Below, piece by piece: positions 9,695-19,700 of a stretch of DNA of 64,000 nt. This stretch comes from Leptospira sp. GTDB lineage: Bacteria; Spirochaetota; Leptospiria; Leptospirales; Leptospiraceae. A program made the position numbers and the translations under genes. Each line of letters starts with the position of its first letter. Position 1 is the stretch's first letter. The notes under the pieces were generated by a model. That model searched no databases and was not told the origin of the DNA. It was given only the letters and a program-made list of their open reading frames with translations. Location: the NCBI GenBank assembly GCA_009991425.1, contig JAACWH010000031.1, forward strand, positions 62,001 to 126,000, in the 5' to 3' direction.

Positions 9695-11209
9695 TTAGCG
9701 TAGAAGCCATCCCTTTTCTATCTTTTGCGAATTTGAAGGTAGACTGAATAGCATTCCCTCAATCCCCATTGTTATAGGACCATCAAAATACTGCCGTGAA
9801 TCCCCCAAGAAAGCTTGATGAAAGATAGTCATCGGCACAGGAGGAATTATATGGTGAAAGACAAGATGTTTGGCATTCGCCTCTTTAGCAATTCGCGCTG
9901 CTTCCTCTGGAAAAGTGTGGTATGTTAGGATGTCATGTGTTACATTCCTAACCACCTCGCTATTAGATTGGGCAGCAGCTTGGTTCATAATACTTAACAT
10001 TTCTGGGTCTAGTACTTCATGCAAAAGCAGATCTACATCCCGAGACTCGCGTCGTAGAGTTTCGTCAGGGAGAGTGTCGCCACTAATGACCACGGATCGA
10101 CCTTTGTAGTCGAAACGATAACCAAACGCTGGTATAACTGGGCGATGATCAATCAAAAAGGCAATGACTTTAAGATCAGAGTTTTGAAAAACAATAAAGT
10201 TCTTTTCTTTATCCTTGAGATTTATGGGTATTGGCACACCGCCATTTCCTCGAAGATCAGCAACTGCCGATCCGTGGTGGGCATTTCGATAATCAGAGTC
10301 CAGTGCATAGGCCTGCTTAAACCCATCCACTATAGTATTCACACCCCCTGGTCCGATGACCGCAAGTGGTTTCTTGCGAGCACCGGTTGTCCAAGCCTTG
10401 AGTATTAGTTCGCCCAGATCGCCAATATGATCGGAATGAAAATGTGTCAATAAAACGGCATCGATTTTACCAAGAGGGACTTGCATCAATTCAAGATTTC
10501 TCGTGCTTCCCGGTCCAGAATCCACGATGAAAATATGGGTTCCAGCAATCACAAAAGTACTGACACCCACTCGTTTGGTGTCTGGGATTGGTGCCCCTGT
10601 TCCCGCTAAACCAACGTGCAGTCCGTCCGGAAGATTGGTAACGAAATTTTGATTCATCCTTCGGGCAACCGATTGATTCCATAATCCCATGCCGATCTGT
10701 CGCCGACTAATGAATATACAAATAGTTAACATTGAAACGAGTCCAATCGCAGTCAGTATTTTCCAATTATGAAATTCCTGAAAGAAAGACCGATTCTCTT
10801 CTGAATTCAATTTATAGGAATTGTATGCCAAAGCGAGGACTAATATTGTTAGAAAAATCAATTCTAACCGGACAGAGGAAGCCATAACCATTGGAAGATC
10901 ATCGACTACGAAGCTTGTCATTCTGCCTAAGAGAACAAGAATCAGAAAAACTGATGGTATCAATAACCATCGAGGCGAGCTGAAAGATCCCAACAATGTG
11001 AAAAAACTCATTCCTAGAAATAAAGCCCCTAGGTCACCACGGATAGAGTTGATTCCGATTGCGCGAGAAGGCTCTACGTAAAAGACGGTTGCGAGAATGT
11101 CTGGAACAATTAAGAATCCCAATCCCAACAGGAGAAAAATGAATCCAACTAGACTTGAGAGAATTCTCAATACAAGTTCCAGGCGAATGTTTAAATTAAT
11201 CGGTATCAT
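9695..11209 (-). CDS. MBL-fold hydrolase (RNase Z/arylsulfatase-like) with N-terminal DUF4345-like membrane domain
   Basis: 'LLTHFHSDHIGDLGEL' HxHxDH motif; four N-terminal TM segments. Confidence 0.85.
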   Translation of the reverse strand: MIPINLNIRLELVLRILSSLVGFIFLLLGLGFLIVPDILATVFYVEPSRAIGINSIRGDLGALFLGMSFFTLLGSFSSPRWLLIPSVFLILVLLGRMTSFVVDDLPMVMASSVRLELIFLTILVLALAYNSYKLNSEENRSFFQEFHNWKILTAIGLVSMLTICIFISRRQIGMGLWNQSVARRMNQNFVTNLPDGLHVGLAGTGAPIPDTKRVGVSTFVIAGTHIFIVDSGPGSTRNLELMQVPLGKIDAVLLTHFHSDHIGDLGELILKAWTTGARKKPLAVIGPGGVNTIVDGFKQAYALDSDYRNAHHGSAVADLRGNGGVPIPINLKDKEKNFIVFQNSDLKVIAFLIDHRPVIPAFGYRFDYKGRSVVISGDTLPDETLRRESRDVDLLLHEVLDPEMLSIMNQAAAQSNSEVVRNVTHDILTYHTFPEEAARIAKEANAKHLVFHHIIPPVPMTIFHQAFLGDSRQYFDGPITMGIEGMLFSLPSNSQKIEKGWLLR

Positions 11210-12093
11210 CGTCGGTTTCCTCCAGCTACTTTCATCATTTGATTGGCAACTTCGGCTCCCGCATTCTGATTCTGTCCGGTAACGATACGACCGTCTATCA
11301 CCACATGATTGGAAAAAAAGTCGCGGAAGGCAGTAGCACTCTCAAATAGGGCCCCTGCTGCTCGCAATTCGCGTTCTGGATGCAACGGGGTGACGCTGAT
11401 TCCCAGTTCCTGAACTTGTTTGTCGGTAACTCCCGTAATACGACGTCCTTTTACCAGGGGCTGTCCTTTTTCATCCTTTGCGAGTAGGAGCCCAAGTGGC
11501 CCATGGCAGATCCCACCAACAACTTTACCTGCCTTATAAGCTGCAGTGATTTTATCACCTAGCACCGTGGAGGTTCCGAGATCATAAGCAGCTCCCCAGC
11601 CGCCAGCCAGAAAGATAATGTCGTATTCAGTGAAATCGATACTATCAATCTTTTGGGAATTATTTACCTTCTCTTGAAATTCCTGATCAGTTAAAAAATA
11701 TTCATCCTGTTTAGTTCGTATAAAAAATCTTAGTGTTATGGGATCGATCGGAATTGCACCACCTTTGATACTAGCGACGTCGACCTGCATACGCCCTTCC
11801 TGAAATTCATAATAGGGGACAGTCAACTCGGATGCTGCCACACCAGTCTTGGCACCGTCCTCTCCCAATCTGTCATGACTTGTGGTTATGATCAGTACTT
11901 TCCCTTCTGGTAGTAGGTATCTTTGACCATTAAAGTCTGGATGCAATCCCATAGCCTTAATTGCAGCTGGCAATCCAAGTCGAATTCCGACCCCGAAGAA
12001 AACCATAATGGAAATTATTATTATAAACACTTTCTTTCTCATAGTAACACCCTCCTTATATGGATTAATCATCTCATAAAAGTTGATTAGCAT
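11206..12093 (-). CDS. DJ-1/PfpI family protein, membrane-anchored
   Basis: 'IIFLAGGWGAAYDLG...VVGGICHGPLGLLLAKDEKGQPLVKGRRITG' with nucleophile Cys; 4-bp overlap with downstream MBL gene. Confidence 0.85.
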   Translation of the reverse strand: MLINFYEMINPYKEGVTMRKKVFIIIISIMVFFGVGIRLGLPAAIKAMGLHPDFNGQRYLLPEGKVLIITTSHDRLGEDGAKTGVAASELTVPYYEFQEGRMQVDVASIKGGAIPIDPITLRFFIRTKQDEYFLTDQEFQEKVNNSQKIDSIDFTEYDIIFLAGGWGAAYDLGTSTVLGDKITAAYKAGKVVGGICHGPLGLLLAKDEKGQPLVKGRRITGVTDKQVQELGISVTPLHPERELRAAGALFESATAFRDFFSNHVVIDGRIVTGQNQNAGAEVANQMMKVAGGNRR

Positions 12094-12126
12094 CTCAATG
12101 ATAACAAAAAAAGCTGACTGATTTCA

Positions 12127-12146
12127 GAATCCGTCGGATTTTTTAA
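12127..12146 (+). terminator. Orphan Rho-independent terminator-like hairpin
   Basis: gAATCC-gtc-GGATTtttt stem followed by T-run, with no intact + strand gene ending here. Confidence 0.4.
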
Positions 12147-12162
12147 TACATTTGGAGTTTGT

Positions 12163-12282
12163 ATGAAGCGCATTTTTCCTACGTTCATTAAAATCGCTTT
12201 TGCAGTCGTAGCTATCATTGTTTCGGTTTGTCAAAGGGTTTCGTTTAACAGCAGAGAGGCAACGACTGATATCGGAACTTAA
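12163..12282 (+). CDS. Possible small exported peptide or decayed gene start (MKRIFPTFIKIAFAVVAIIVSVCQRVSFNSREATTDIGT*)
   Basis: Signal peptide-like N-terminus in a 39 aa ORF; no downstream coding. Confidence 0.25.
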   Translation: MKRIFPTFIKIAFAVVAIIVSVCQRVSFNSREATTDIGT

Positions 12283-12477
12283 TTTACCTTTACTGAACTC
12301 AACAATGGAACTCCGTATTACTTTCAGCCGTAATCAATAAAGCATTTAAGCAGATCAATAGCAGCAAACGAATTTCGACGGATCGCAATAGACGACAGTT
12401 TATCGTTAGATTAGAGCACCAAAGTGCATTCATAAAATCGACTTGACGGAGTTCTATTTCAATATATCATTCCATTC

Positions 12478-13767
12478 ATGAGCTTTACTGAAGTTAAGAA
12501 AGATTTCGATGCAGAATTACATTTTCAGCTATTAAGGAGCGAAAAGCTCAGAGTAACCACTATCGGTGTTCTGCTAATTTTCGGACTGGCCCTTTTTTTG
12601 TTTCAATCGATGAGACCTGGCAGTCCTATACCAGATGATAAAAAAGACCTACTATTCATACCAGCTATCATTCTGGTTTTGGGAATATTAATTGAATTTT
12701 TTTTTCGGATTCTGATAAACAGAATTTTTAAAAATCGATCGAGATATCCTGCTTGGCTACAATTCTTAAATCTGTTAGTTGAAATTAGCATTCCTTCTTC
12801 TATCGTATTCTGGAATATGAATGTAAACGGGAATTTTCTCGGTCTAGGAGGAGCTGGGGCAAATGGTTATTTCGTCTTCATTTTTTTATCGGTTATGCGG
12901 TTGGAATGGAAGCTTTGTCTGACTGCAGGGATTCTAGCCGCATTTCAGTATGGCGGATTAATTTACTATGGTATCTGGGATCAACCTGATGCTTTTCCGC
13001 TTATCGTATCGAGCAATCCAATTTATCTGTATGGACGTTCTATCACAATGATAATTGCTGGACTGGTGGTTGCCTTTGTCGCAACACAGTTGCGAACTAG
13101 AATAGAAGATGCCATCGGATTTGTGCAGGAGCGCAATCAAATTTTGGAAACCTTTGGAAAACATGTATCTCCTGAGGTAGTAAACCAATTGATAAATCAA
13201 GATTACGATATAGAAACCCGAGATGTAACGATTTTATTTTTGGATATTCGAAATTTTACTAGCTATGCAGAGAATCGTAGCCCTGTAGAAGTCATTGGCA
13301 GGCTGAATGAATCCTTTGCCTATATGATCGACATCATAAATGATAATCATGGTATTATAAATAAATTCCTGGGAGATGGATTCATGGCTGTATTTGGTGC
13401 ACCTCTGGCTAAAGGGAATAATGTCCTGAATGCTGTTAATGCCGCGAGATCGATTCTGAAAGAACTAGATAAACGTAACGACCGTTTACCAGATGATACG
13501 ATACAGATAGGGATTGGAATTCATAATGGAGAGTGCGTCACTGGTAGTGTCGGATCCCCCAGAAGAAAAGAATACTCGATAATTGGTGATGCTGTGAATC
13601 TGGCTGCTCGAATGCAATCCATGAACAAGAAGTTGAATACTAGAATCCTGATTTCGCAATCTGTGGTGGATGTGGCTGGTCTTCCTAATTCTGAGTTAAA
13701 GAAGATGCCCCTCTTGCGTGTGCGAGGAAGGAATGAATTGCTCCAAGCATATACAATAGAAAATTGA
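12478..13767 (+). CDS. Adenylate/guanylate cyclase, membrane class III
   Basis: 'TILFLDIRNFTSYAE...NKFLGDGFMAVFGAP...RKEYSIIGDAVNLAARM'. Confidence 0.93.
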   Translation: MSFTEVKKDFDAELHFQLLRSEKLRVTTIGVLLIFGLALFLFQSMRPGSPIPDDKKDLLFIPAIILVLGILIEFFFRILINRIFKNRSRYPAWLQFLNLLVEISIPSSIVFWNMNVNGNFLGLGGAGANGYFVFIFLSVMRLEWKLCLTAGILAAFQYGGLIYYGIWDQPDAFPLIVSSNPIYLYGRSITMIIAGLVVAFVATQLRTRIEDAIGFVQERNQILETFGKHVSPEVVNQLINQDYDIETRDVTILFLDIRNFTSYAENRSPVEVIGRLNESFAYMIDIINDNHGIINKFLGDGFMAVFGAPLAKGNNVLNAVNAARSILKELDKRNDRLPDDTIQIGIGIHNGECVTGSVGSPRRKEYSIIGDAVNLAARMQSMNKKLNTRILISQSVVDVAGLPNSELKKMPLLRVRGRNELLQAYTIEN

Positions 13768-13812
13768 ATTCTCTAGATTTTTGAAGAATAATCAGAAGAT
13801 ACGATCTCCTTT

Positions 13813-13876
13813 TTAAAGAAAAAAAACTGCAGGTCACACTTCCACAGATTTCAGGCACGCAGAAAAATCCGACTGA
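13813..13876 (+). pseudogene. Remnant of AraC-type regulator 3' end
   Basis: Translation FKEKKTAGHTSTDFRHAEKSD* against FKETTGRTPTDFRRAEKSD* of the intact gene at 8468-9508; homology continues past the stop (gactgatttcaRaatca). Confidence 0.75.
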
Positions 13877-13967
13877 TTTCAGAATCAGTATTACTTTTCC
13901 TAAATTCATTGGATTCCGATTCTATTTTCCATTAGAATAGTTTCATAATCCACTTTAGGAGAATAGA

Positions 13968-14765
13968 ATGGAATCTATCAATTTACTAGGATCAGTTAGC
14001 GAATCCTATGTGCCACGAATTGTAATCGGAATGACCTTTCTCTTGCTTATTGTTGCAGAGTGGGCATGGTCTCGAAATAAAAAAATGCAGGTTCATGATT
14101 CGAAAGAAACTGCCGCCAATTTTTCAATATTGCTTGGCACTCAAGTTTCTAAGGCATTGCTTTTGGGTTGGCAATTGTTGATCTTAACATCAGCCGCTGA
14201 GTATCGGATTTTTAGTTGGGAAATAGGGATTGTTTCCTTTATCGGAACCTTCTTTCTTGTAGATTTTTTCTACTACTGGCAGCATAGGATCATGCATGAA
14301 ACAAAACTCTTTTGGGCCTTTCACCTAGTGCACCACTCGGGACAAAAAATGAATCTCACTACATCTTTTCGCTTGAACTGGTTGAGTCCGTTAGTCGGTT
14401 CCTTATTTTATATTCCGGCAGTAATTCTCGGTGCTCCATCTGAATACATTCTTGTTGCTCTGTCATTAAACCTTGTCTTCCAATTCTTTTTGCATACAGA
14501 ATCCATCGGAAAACTTGGCTATCTGGAAGGGATTATAAATACTCCTTCCGCTCACCGTGTGCACCATGGTTCGAATCCCGAATATTTGGATAAAAACTAT
14601 GGCGGGTTGCTTATGATCTGGGACCGACTATTCGGAAGTTATACTCCTGAAAACACAACTGTTCATTATGGAATCACGACTGGACATGTTGGATACAATC
14701 CATTTGTATTAGTATTTCATGGGTTCTACGACCTATTTCGAGGGAAATTGAACTCGAAAGGATAG
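13968..14765 (+). CDS. Sterol desaturase/fatty acid hydroxylase family protein
   Basis: His motifs 'FFYYWQHRIMHE', 'HLVHHSG', 'HRVHHG'. Confidence 0.92.
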   Translation: MESINLLGSVSESYVPRIVIGMTFLLLIVAEWAWSRNKKMQVHDSKETAANFSILLGTQVSKALLLGWQLLILTSAAEYRIFSWEIGIVSFIGTFFLVDFFYYWQHRIMHETKLFWAFHLVHHSGQKMNLTTSFRLNWLSPLVGSLFYIPAVILGAPSEYILVALSLNLVFQFFLHTESIGKLGYLEGIINTPSAHRVHHGSNPEYLDKNYGGLLMIWDRLFGSYTPENTTVHYGITTGHVGYNPFVLVFHGFYDLFRGKLNSKG

Positions 14766-14809
14766 TGAATTGAACTAATTTTTTTTAATCATGGAAGGAA
14801 GCAGAATTA

Positions 14810-15223
14810 ATGAACCACTCAATTACATTAGAATTTAATAAAATAAAATTTCCATTTCTTATCCTTTTACTCACGATTCAAACTGCCATGAGTTTACAAG
14901 CAAAACCACCCAGTGAAGAAGAAGCACAGAAGGCTTGCCGCTCTGATGTTCTTGCACATTGCAAAACCGAGGCAATTTTCGGACAGAAGAAGAAAGTTCA
15001 GGTCTGTCTGCGTGAGAATAATAGCAAACTTTCTACGGAATGTAAGAATGTCTTAAGTCGTGGCGATGCATTCAAAAGTGAAATGAAAACAAACTGTGAT
15101 CCTATTCACTCTAAGCTTTGCGGAGAGTTTGAAGGGGACCAAAATGCTATGCGAGAATGTATAAAAAGAAATTATTCCAAATTTTCGCCAGGATGCAGAG
15201 AGTTTTTGAAAAAGAATAAGTAA
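14810..15223 (+). CDS. Exported Cys-rich repeat (GLG1-like) protein
   Basis: Signal peptide; repeated 'CRSDVLAHCKTE...VQVCLREN..KLSTECKNVL' pattern. Confidence 0.75.
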   Translation: MNHSITLEFNKIKFPFLILLLTIQTAMSLQAKPPSEEEAQKACRSDVLAHCKTEAIFGQKKKVQVCLRENNSKLSTECKNVLSRGDAFKSEMKTNCDPIHSKLCGEFEGDQNAMRECIKRNYSKFSPGCREFLKKNK

Positions 15224-15317
15224 ACCCATGAAAAGGGAAGCGCTACAAGACAGCTTGCCGAACCTTGAATATGCAATTTGCTACTGGTGTGACCAGTTAG
15301 AAGGGAGGATCTAAGTT

Positions 15318-16634
15318 ATGTCCCGAAATGTATCGGCAGAGATGGCAGGTCTGCTCGACGGAGAAATCCTGGGAGCAGAAGTCCGACGGACATCTATATT
15401 GTCCGCCTTATTTATGCTTGTCGGACTTGCATTCAATATCGCAGGTTTCCTGACACCCGATAAGATGCTTAGTCGCCTAGGCCAGGAGTTTCCGCTCCGA
15501 GAACTTCAGATCTTCTGGGTCGTCGCTATTGCCTATGAATTCGCGGCTTACTCTTTCTTTCGCTTCATGAAAAAGAACAACCTTCGGTTATCCCATATTT
15601 TTCGCTATGCGAATGCATTTGTCGAAACAAGTTTACCAACCATCCCCATCCTGTTCATTTCAGCTTCAATCGGATCTGTTCCTGGATTGAATTCTCCAGC
15701 ATTATTCGCCTATCCTGTTTTCATTCTACTGAGCATTCTAGGAATCGACTGGCGTGTGTGTGTCTTTACTGGTTGCATTGCGGCCCTTGAATACTTCGGG
15801 GTTGCGGCATATTACCTCCGCTATCTAGGAAGACCAGAGTTTCCAACCTTTCTGGAAGAACTCGGGGTCTACCTGATTCGTTCTGGATTTCTTTCGGTGA
15901 TGGGTCTAGCTGCAGGATTCGTGGCCGCTCAACTTCGTAGACGCATAACAGCGACTCTTGAGTCGATGCAAGATGCTATGCTGTCGATGCTAGAACGAGA
16001 CCAGATCATCGGTGTTTTCGGGCGTCATGTCTCCCCTGAAGTTGCCAATCGCTTGCTCCGGGATAGCGCCGATAGTGGAGAAAAGCGAGCGGTCAGCGTT
16101 CTCTTCCTCGATATTCGGGATTTCACTAGGTTCTCGGAGAAGCGCACACCAGAAGAAGTCTTCCAGTTTCTGAATCGCCTGTTCGCTGTTGTTATCGAGA
16201 TTATCCATAGCAACAATGGTATCATCAATAAATTCTTGGGCGATGGTTTGATGGCTGTCTTTGGAGCACCCATTGATTCTGACCAACACAAGCTCGAAAG
16301 TGTGCAGACTGCCCTCACAATCCTGAGCGCCATTGAGGATCGAATTCAGTCGGGAGAACTGCCGCCCCTGAAAGTAGGCATAGGTATTCATAGCGGAGAG
16401 GCCATGACAGGCAATGTAGGCTCCGAGACCCGCATGGAATACACGATTATAGGTGATGTTGTAAACGTTGCTTCTCGCCTGGAGAAGGCGACTAAGTCAG
16501 TGGGGACACGCCTGTTGGTATCAAGCAAAGTTTACGAAGATCTCACCGAAAAAGTAAAGCAGTCGCTTTCGCACCGCGGACAACTCAAGGTTCGCGGCCG
16601 TGATGAAGCTCTACCCGTCTACGGAATGGAATGA
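15318..16634 (+). CDS. Adenylate/guanylate cyclase, membrane class III
   Basis: 'SVLFLDIRDFTRFSEK...NKFLGDGLMAVFGAP...RMEYTIIGDVVNVASRLE'; paralogue of 12478-13767. Confidence 0.93.
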   Translation: MSRNVSAEMAGLLDGEILGAEVRRTSILSALFMLVGLAFNIAGFLTPDKMLSRLGQEFPLRELQIFWVVAIAYEFAAYSFFRFMKKNNLRLSHIFRYANAFVETSLPTIPILFISASIGSVPGLNSPALFAYPVFILLSILGIDWRVCVFTGCIAALEYFGVAAYYLRYLGRPEFPTFLEELGVYLIRSGFLSVMGLAAGFVAAQLRRRITATLESMQDAMLSMLERDQIIGVFGRHVSPEVANRLLRDSADSGEKRAVSVLFLDIRDFTRFSEKRTPEEVFQFLNRLFAVVIEIIHSNNGIINKFLGDGLMAVFGAPIDSDQHKLESVQTALTILSAIEDRIQSGELPPLKVGIGIHSGEAMTGNVGSETRMEYTIIGDVVNVASRLEKATKSVGTRLLVSSKVYEDLTEKVKQSLSHRGQLKVRGRDEALPVYGME

Positions 16635-16706
16635 AGCATGAACATGCTTGCATGGCTTGGTCATATGAACAAATATTTGTTATATAAGTTCTAGCAAATA
16701 TCTATT

Positions 16707-19700
16707 ATGCGCTTAATTCTTAGAATAATTTTAATAATATTTGCCCTTCTCGAAGTGGATACAATTGTGGCTCGCCCTATCATTCTGACTGAGGATGATG
16801 AAAAAATATCTGTCTCAGCTAACGTGCTTATCTTAGAAGACCCAGATGGGAAATTGGACATTCAAGATGTAACCGGTGAGACTATCGGTCAACATTTTAA
16901 ACTCAACCAAAAGAAGGATCTCAATCTAGGTTTAACTCACTCCGTATTTTGGCTGAAATTTGATGTCGAAAACAAGAATATATCACCTAACAAATTCGTT
17001 TTGGCATGCGAATACAGACTCATCGATCATTTTGATGTATATCTCAAAGAAAATGATCAATGGCGCATGTACCCAGGAGGCGACCAGCAGCCCCGAAACA
17101 ATTGGAGGGAACGCCAGCGAACTCCGTATGTTACACTTAAGATACCTGCAAATAGTATCCAAACTATTCTTATTCGAGCTAATTCAGAAGGATCAGTACA
17201 GCTGCCCGTTTCTATCTTTACACAGGATGCTTTCGTTGCAGAGGACCGCAAAGAAATGATTTGGGGTGCCCTTGTCTTTGGAATTTTTGCATTTATCATT
17301 CTTTATAGTTTGCTGTATGGAATTGCTTCTCGAAGCGATACGCAAATCGCTTATAGTATCTTCTTAACAGGGCTTGGACTTTTTGTGATTACCCAATCCG
17401 GTATAGGTCAGATACTTCTTTGGGGTCCTGCGAGTGCAATCACCAATCGCATTCTGGTTCTTGCCGGTGGCATTGCATTAATTGGCACCCAGCTTTTTTT
17501 TGTACGCCATCTGAGCATGGATTTTACTCAACCCCGGTTTAAATATGCCATGTACGGAAGTTCTATACTAGGTAGTTTATTAATTTTTACGGCTATTTTC
17601 TTACCTTATTATATTGGAGCAATACTGCTAATACCATGCGCGATATACAATGCTTCCGTGGTGCTGCTAACAAATATTTATGGAGCTTTGAAAAAGCAAC
17701 GCGAAGCAATCATTGGGCTTGTTGCTTGGTCTGTCGCATGTTTTGGCTTCATTATCGTAACTTTGCAATATGCAGGGTTTCTTCCGAGGAATTTCTTTAT
17801 CGAAAATGCGAATATCCTAGGTGTTTTATTCGGAATAACCCTGCAATCACTTGCGATCGCCGACAGAGTTCTTTTTCTGCAACGACAGGAAATTGAAACC
17901 ACAGAGAAGCACAATCTTGAACTGGAACAAAGAATAGAAGAACGCACCTTAGAAGTTCGGCAATCTCGAAATGAAATCGAGCAACTGGCGGATTTCGCCC
18001 GGCGAATCAACGAAACATTTGAAATCGAACTCGTATTAGATGAACTCTTCGAATATTTCGAAACCGAATATGGATTGGAGAGTGTGGTTGTGAGTATTGT
18101 TGATGAAGAAAACAATGAACTGAGAACTTTACGTGCCCGTTACCTAAATGAAAAGGAGGATCCCCGCGTTGAAATTTTCCGAGAGTTACGTGTCCCACTA
18201 ACGCCAGAAGGTGGCGTATTGTATCGTACGTTTCAACGCCAGCGACCTTTTTATTTCCAGCGTCGTTCTGACCAGGACTTATACCCAACTGAGCTGGATC
18301 AGACAATTGTCTCTAAGTTAGGTCTTCAGGCATTTGCTCAGATCCCACTTGTGATTCAGAAACAAACCGTGGGAATCATGTGGGTAAATTTCGGTAGCAG
18401 ACTTCCGAGTTTAAATATCCGCCGTTCGCTCGAAAGATTCTGTCAACAGATTGCAGGCGCACTTCACTCTGCGATTCTTTTAGATCGGGTCGCCCTCGCC
18501 CGTAATGAAATTGAGAAACTCGCGGAAGTCGCCCGCCGGGCGACCGAGGACGCCGATACCGATGCAGTGTTGAAGTCAATCTTTGAATTTCTGGAGCAAA
18601 CCTACGGAGTTGATGCGGTCCTGTTTCTAGCGGATTCAGAGCGCCAGTTTCTGCGCGCCGCGAAAGTCTCGGATGGTGCAGATGCCGAAGAATTGGAATT
18701 CTTAAAAAAGCTTGAATTGCCGCTCTCCGAAAAGGGCGGTGTCGTAGCTAAGACCTTTCTAGAGAATCGTATAGATATTTATAATTCCCCTGAAAATTTC
18801 AGCAGTGACGTCGATAAGCTTCTCGCGACGGCGCTTAACGTGAGTAACTACGCACAAATACCCCTGCGAGTCAAAGGAGACGTCATCGGCGTGCTGAGTG
18901 TAACCGGTCGAGATCGCTCCATGAAGTTTTCGGAGGTCCTGGCAAGAAAGATCGAACGTTTTTGTACGCAGATCGCAGGAGCTGTTCAGACCGCAACTCT
19001 GCTCAAACAGACCGACGAAGCCCTGTCAGCTGCCGAAAAAGCCAGGAGTGAATCCGAGCAAGGTCGAATACTCTTGGAACGAATCAACCAACTTTCCCGA
19101 TCCGTAATGGAGGAGCAGTCAGTCGATGATATCGTAGATACCATTTACGAATATGTAAACAAGGCCTTTGGCATAGACTGTCTGTTTTTGTTTTTATTGG
19201 ATGATACTGGAAACACCATTTACATACAAAAATACATTGATGTAGAAGGCTACCTCGAACCAAAAGATCAAGCCTGGCTCAAATCCCTGAAGATTCCCAT
19301 GGACATTGCGGGCGGAGTTCACTACCAAATCGTTCGGAAAGGTCGAACGATTTATTTCCCTAAGGTCCGTCGAATCAACACCATCGAAAGTGTTGACAAC
19401 CTTCTCATAGAAAAAGTCCGTTTCGATTCTGCCCTATATGTACCTATCAAGATTAAGAATCAGGTGATCGGTGTTATGGATTTCATCCGCCGGAAATCCA
19501 GTTTGCGTTTGAACCAAACAGAAATATCCGAATTGGAAAGTCTGGTCACCCAAGTGGCAGGTGCGGTGCATAGTTCGCAGTTGTTGAGTAAGGTGAAAGA
19601 GGAAAAAGCAGCCGCGGAGAAAGCTCGATCCGAATCGGAGATACTTGCCGAGCTTGCACGTCGTGCAAATGAAGGGCAGGATCTGGATCGAATTCAGTCT

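Noticed and set aside
12308-12454. GAACTCCGT...ACGGAGTTC inverted repeat before the cyclase gene
   Set aside because: Only 9 bp arms 130 nt apart with no target duplication; could be chance.
14572-14584. tRNA T-loop-like GGTTCGAATCC
   Set aside because: Lies inside the desaturase CDS (HHGSNPEYL) with no cloverleaf around it; similar GTTCGA strings near 26561 and 63648 are also intragenic. No tRNA or rRNA gene was recognised in the window.
15990-16391. Antisense ORFs over long genes (e.g. 15990-16391, 17678-18115, 32356-32997)
   Set aside because: Entirely antisense to strongly supported CDSs and without recognisable domains.
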